From: Cristatella mucedo
Lineage: Eukaryota > Bryozoa > Phylactolaemata > Cristatellidae
Length of the DNA stretch: 64,000 bases
Assembly (NCBI GenBank): GCA_009760855.2
Contig: WPIO01000110.1
Span: 648,501 to 712,500, forward strand
Reading direction: 5' to 3'
Shown here: one piece after another, positions 41,860-64,000 of the stretch
Layout of the letters: every line of letters starts with the position of its first letter
How positions within the stretch are numbered: the stretch's first letter is position 1
Position numbers and translations under genes: made by a program
Notes under the pieces: model-generated
The model's database searches: none
Told to the model about the DNA's origin: nothing
What the model saw: the letters and a program-made list of their open reading frames with translations, nothing else

Positions 41860-42700
41860 CGATCCAAAGTGACCTCTCGCTAGACGACCACATCGGCTCC
41901 AGTCAAGTCTGCCTACTTTCAGCTACATAACATTGCTAAAATTCAGGCTTGTTTAGATAAGGATACCACGTCCAAGTTGGTCCATGCATTCGTGACATCC
42001 TGTCTTAACTTCTGTAACTCACTGCTTGCTGGCCTACCGGCATGGGCAATCAGGCGATTACAGCTGGTGCAAAACTCCAACGCGAGGCTTGTCTGTCGTG
42101 AGCATCGCAGTTGCCACACCCCACCACTTCTCGCCAACCTACACTGGCTACCAGTCAAGCAACGGATCGACTTCAAGGTTTTGTCGCTCACTTTTAGGTC
42201 ACTTTATTCTTTGGCTCCAGCCTATTTCTCAGATCTACTCCCCCATCAGGTCAAGGATCGTAGCACCCGTTTTCAGAATCCAACAGTTTACCAATACCTC
42301 GTACAAACCTCATGTCCTTTGGAGTCCAAGAATTTAGTTCATTTGCTCCCAAAGCCTGGAGCTCACTCCCGACCTGCGTAAGAACATCCCCTGACTTGAC
42401 CACATTGAAAAAGAACTTAAAAACATCTATTTAGGACAGCATTTAATGGGTCCCTGTGATTCGTCCTTCATCATGCTGCGTCCTTCATGTATGCTGACAT
42501 TGTGCATGCTGCCACTAACCACATTTGCAAGCTGACCCTGTGCATGTCACCCCTAACCATGTTATTCATGTTGTTTGCTTATCAAGCATGATATTACTCA
42601 CCATTCAATTGCGCTTCCCTTTGCAGCAAATGTAAAGCGCCTAGAAAGAGATTTGAGTTTTCTGAGGCGCTTTATCAAGTGCATTATTATTATAATTATT
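41860..42700 (+). mobile_element. LINE A, 5'-truncated copy
   Basis: Starts at CCAAAGTGACCTCTCGCTAG. It codes for [20 protein letters not shown]-type sequence, [20 protein letters not shown] and LLPKPGAHSRPA, then the 3' UTR, stem-loop and ATT tail. Confidence 0.9.
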
Positions 42701-43369
42701 AACGAACTCTCACCTCCTTGGATCGACCGGTAGGGTCATGTGGGTGGCAGCTATGACTGGGCAGCGCTGGCAATACCTACGACTCTCTCTCCCGGGAAGG
42801 ATGATGAATGTCACATTGCGCCACAAGTCCTTGACTAAAGTCCAATGGTGGAAACCAGCCAGACGGACACGAGTGTCGGTACCGGCTTTTGGGTTCGGTG
42901 TAATTCTATAGGTGCAAATAAAGGATTCGAGGAGATCGCGGGGAGATCAGGGAAATCCAGCAGCAGTAGCACTTGTCCGTTTGAATCAAGACGCCTAACA
43001 GACAGACAGAGATCTTTCCTTTCCTACATTTCTGCGGTGGCTCCACCATGTCCTGACTTACACTTTTCATAATAACGTTTCCGGCTGCTTTTGGTCACGT
43101 TTAACAAGGAGAGACGGCCAGGAGCACTGTCCAGCAAGGTGGCTAGCTCGGCCCTGCGGCATTGGCACAGGAGGTCAGCAACTGATTGATCAACCTGCTG
43201 ATCTCACTTGTACCCACCCCAGGGCTACCACCTTGAGCTGCTGCTGCTGGCGGTGTCGGTACAGGTGAGAGTAGCTAGCTGATCCAGCTCTGGTCATCAA
43301 TTCACTTAGAGGATGCCAAGGTCAGCCAAGCTGCTTATGGTAAGGAATGCAGTCTCGGCCGAGTGCGTC
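42701..43369. other. Intergenic, downstream of MYO6
   Basis: No gene or repeat family recognised between the LINE tail and the candidate MYO6 poly(A) signal. Confidence 0.4.
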
Positions 43370-43375
43370 TTTATT
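43370..43375 (-). terminator. MYO6: Candidate MYO6 polyadenylation signal AATAAA
   Basis: AATAAA on the minus strand about 445 bases after the MYO6 stop codon. The interval would be the 3' UTR. This is a plausible but common hexamer with no further support. Confidence 0.35.
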
Positions 43376-43646
43376 CGAATTACATTGCGGAACAACGAAT
43401 CGTTCTACCATCGCATCAAAAAGAAGGAAATTCGTGCAATTACAACAGTGCGAAAGGAATGTATGCAGTGAGCCCAGCTTCTGCTTCAGCTCGGGCGGCT
43501 CGGCGCAGTCACCGGCGCAAGAACCGCCCGAGCTTGTGTCACAAGTACTGGTATTCCGTCGGGCAGTGGCCTAGCGCAGGCCGACCGCTGCCACCACGGC
43601 AGCACCACACTACTTGCCCAGGCCTGTCAGGACCAGTCTTACCAGC

Positions 43647-43679
43647 CAGTTAAAGCAGCGGTGCAAGCTGCTTTAACTG
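43647..43679. repeat. Perfect inverted repeat in the MYO6 3' UTR, 13-bp arms
   Basis: CAGTTAAAGCAGC and GCTGCTTTAACTG around a 7-base loop, about 140 bases past the MYO6 stop codon. It would form an RNA hairpin in the 3' UTR. Confidence 0.85.
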
Positions 43680-43817
43680 CCTCGTGCTGCGGCTGCAGCA
43701 GCGCCTGTGCTGCCGAAGGCTTTAGAGATCGGGGTGTGGCAGCAGCTGTGACGGGGAGGGAGACACACAGCGCTTGCAGGTGTGGGAGACACAGCTCTGC
43801 CGGCGCACAGCCCGGTA

Positions 43818-62725
<18,908 letters not shown>

Positions 62726-62809
62726 CTGCCAACGCAGGACGCAGCCGGATATGGCGGCAGACCAACAATGACAGTAACCATGGCAGCCACGGCGGAAGTG
62801 CGTTCTGAA

Positions 62810-62910
62810 GAGGCCAGCATCCAGAGCCCAAGCCCGGCGGCGGCAGCAGCAGTAGCAGCGGAGACGGCAGCAGCAGTAGCAGCGGAGACGGCAGCAGCAG
62901 TCCTGACAGG
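62810..62910 (+). repeat. Short (GCAGCA)n-type repeat
   Basis: GGCAGCAGCAGTAGCAGCGGAGAC is repeated in tandem twice beside GCGGCGGCAGCAGCA. It lies in the MYO6 intron upstream of the first exon in the window. Confidence 0.8.
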
Positions 62911-63173
62911 ACTCGGGCTGTCGGCAAGAACCTGCAGCCGGTGGCAAGTGCAAATGTTCACCCGGAAGCGTTCGAGTGAGCGCAATTATGCTGGGCCGGT
63001 GCAGGTCAACAGATGGCATTTGCCTCACTATTTAACCTAGAGCCACCCACAGGATCGGCAATGCGTTTCCGTCGCACTTTTCAACTTCGGATTTAGGCAG
63101 CAGGGGTATAACTAAACAATTCGCGGTGAAAATTCAGACGCCAATTTGAAAGCACTAATTTAGCAAGGGTCCC

Positions 63174-63340
63174 TGTGACTAGTGGTCAAGGCGCTCGCCT
63201 CAATCAAAGTCAAGATAAATGTATTTCATTACCGAGGTCGTGGGCTCGAGCCCGTGGCATAGTTGAAGCTTCCGAATTGAGATTAAGTTCTCCAAGGGCG
63301 AAATACAAATGAATTATACTGTAATTATATTCAATTAGTC
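63174..63340 (+). mobile_element. SINE-2 copy with LINE-A-like tail
   Basis: GTGACTAGTGGTCAAGGCGC (A-box-like), an inserted AT-rich patch, GGTCGTGGGCTCGAGCCCGT (B-box-like), TTGAAGCTTCCGAATTGA and GATTAAGTTCTCCAAGGGCG, then AAATACAAATGAATTATACTG. The GAGATTAAGTTCTC..AGGGCG part matches the LINE A stem-loop region. Confidence 0.72.
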
Positions 63341-63404
63341 TTTGAACAAGAATCTTCTTCCGATTTGAGCTATCAAACCGCCGTCTAAAGGTAAGGGCAA
63401 AGGT

Positions 63405-63530
63405 TAGCCGATTTAAGTGAGTCATTTCTGTAGCGGCAGCAGAGCCGTATTGGTTATCGCCGCCGTTTGCAGTGGGCAACACAATATCGGCCAGTACAAC
63501 CCTCGACCTGGGTCACCAAGTGCGAGCATG
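63405..63530 (-). mobile_element. SINE-1, diverged copy
   Basis: The plus strand reads CGGCAGCAGAGCCGTATTGG, TTATCGCCGCCGTTTGCAGT, GGGCAACACAATATCGG and CAACCCTCGACCTGGG, a reversed SINE-1 body and B-box region. Confidence 0.65.
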
Positions 63531-64000
63531 TTGACCCATTACAACAATCGCTTACGTGTGCTTGTCCGTCCTGAGTTCGTGCCTACATTTTTAACTGCAA
63601 ATGCGTGATGACTAGAACCGTTGTGTCCGACTACCTCGTCGGCCTGTGTTCTGTGACCAGGCTCGCTGCTCGACTAATACTCATCCGGTCGCGTAGATAA
63701 CACTTCCGGAGCGAAGTTGCAATGCTCAGCACGCGAATGCATGTGAATGTCTGTAAGCGCATTTGAAAGCTCTCGCGCGAGGGAAAATGCTCGACGTTCT
63801 GGTCCCGCTCATCTATAGGAGCGGCCGCCGTCGCTTCCTTTGTAGATCCCCGCCGGCGGTGGCGGCGGCCCATCACGGCTGAAGCGGAAACGCTTCAATC
63901 GGCCGCGGCGGCGGCGCTGCTGACCGCAGCAGACAGCGCCTCTGTAGGATGGCGTGTCATCTCGACCTCGACTGGAACGACCGCCGCACCCGACACGCTC
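63531..64000. other. MYO6 intron, nothing recognised
   Basis: GC-rich toward the right edge; no myosin motor exon was recognised here. Confidence 0.4.

Overview
This window is animal (metazoan) nuclear DNA, probably from an invertebrate I cannot name. It shows split genes with GT-AG introns, a CpG-rich promoter region, long simple repeats and many non-LTR retrotransposon and SINE copies. There is no operon structure and no sign of bacterial or phage genes. Two host genes can be reconstructed by eye from conserved peptides, splice sites and codon phase. Both are on the minus strand.

MYO6 (unconventional myosin VI) occupies about 62.7 to 43.8 kb. Eleven exons, 1,827 coding bases in a continuous frame, encode the C-terminal 608 residues. 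They run from the last part of the motor through the converter and reverse-gear insert, an IQ motif, a charged helical region and the cargo-binding domain to the stop. The rest of the motor lies beyond the right edge. AMD1 (S-adenosylmethionine decarboxylase proenzyme) occupies 34.7 to 16.1 kb and is complete: nine exons, 1,179 bases, 392 residues. It includes a 28-base microexon and an intron with the 5' signature of a U12-type AT-AC intron. The gene starts inside a CpG-rich block at about 33.9-38 kb, with a CACGTG E-box and a CCAAT box just upstream of the ATG. The two genes are about 9 kb apart, in the same orientation. They have no known joint function: one makes decarboxylated SAM for polyamine synthesis, the other is a minus-end-directed actin motor.

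Most other sequence is transposon or repeat. LINE family A (L2/CR1-like, endonuclease plus reverse transcriptase, (ATT)n tail) has one near full-length copy at 20.5-24.9 kb and many truncated copies or tails. A second LINE, family B, has inserted into two family A copies, each time with a 7-bp target duplication. Two tRNA-derived SINE families are present, and one shares tail sequence with LINE A. A broken Tc1-like element lies in AMD1 intron 1, and a decayed pogo-like transposase lies near the left end. A diverged satellite of about 175 bp fills 6.8-8.6 kb. Microsatellites (GA, CA, TA, CTG, GAGT), several perfect inverted repeats and a 72-bp palindrome are scattered through introns and intergenic DNA.

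By region: 0-16 kb is gene-free repeat-rich DNA; 16.1-34.7 kb is AMD1 with repeat-filled introns; 34.7-43.8 kb is the CpG-rich promoter region and intergenic LINE debris; 43.8-62.7 kb is MYO6; 62.7-64 kb is MYO6 intron with SINEs. I found no wholly new system. The most unusual items are the AT-AC intron and microexon in AMD1, the CTG tract starting a few bases after a MYO6 splice donor, the LINE/SINE tail sharing, and the two LINE A copies that carry the same two stop codons.
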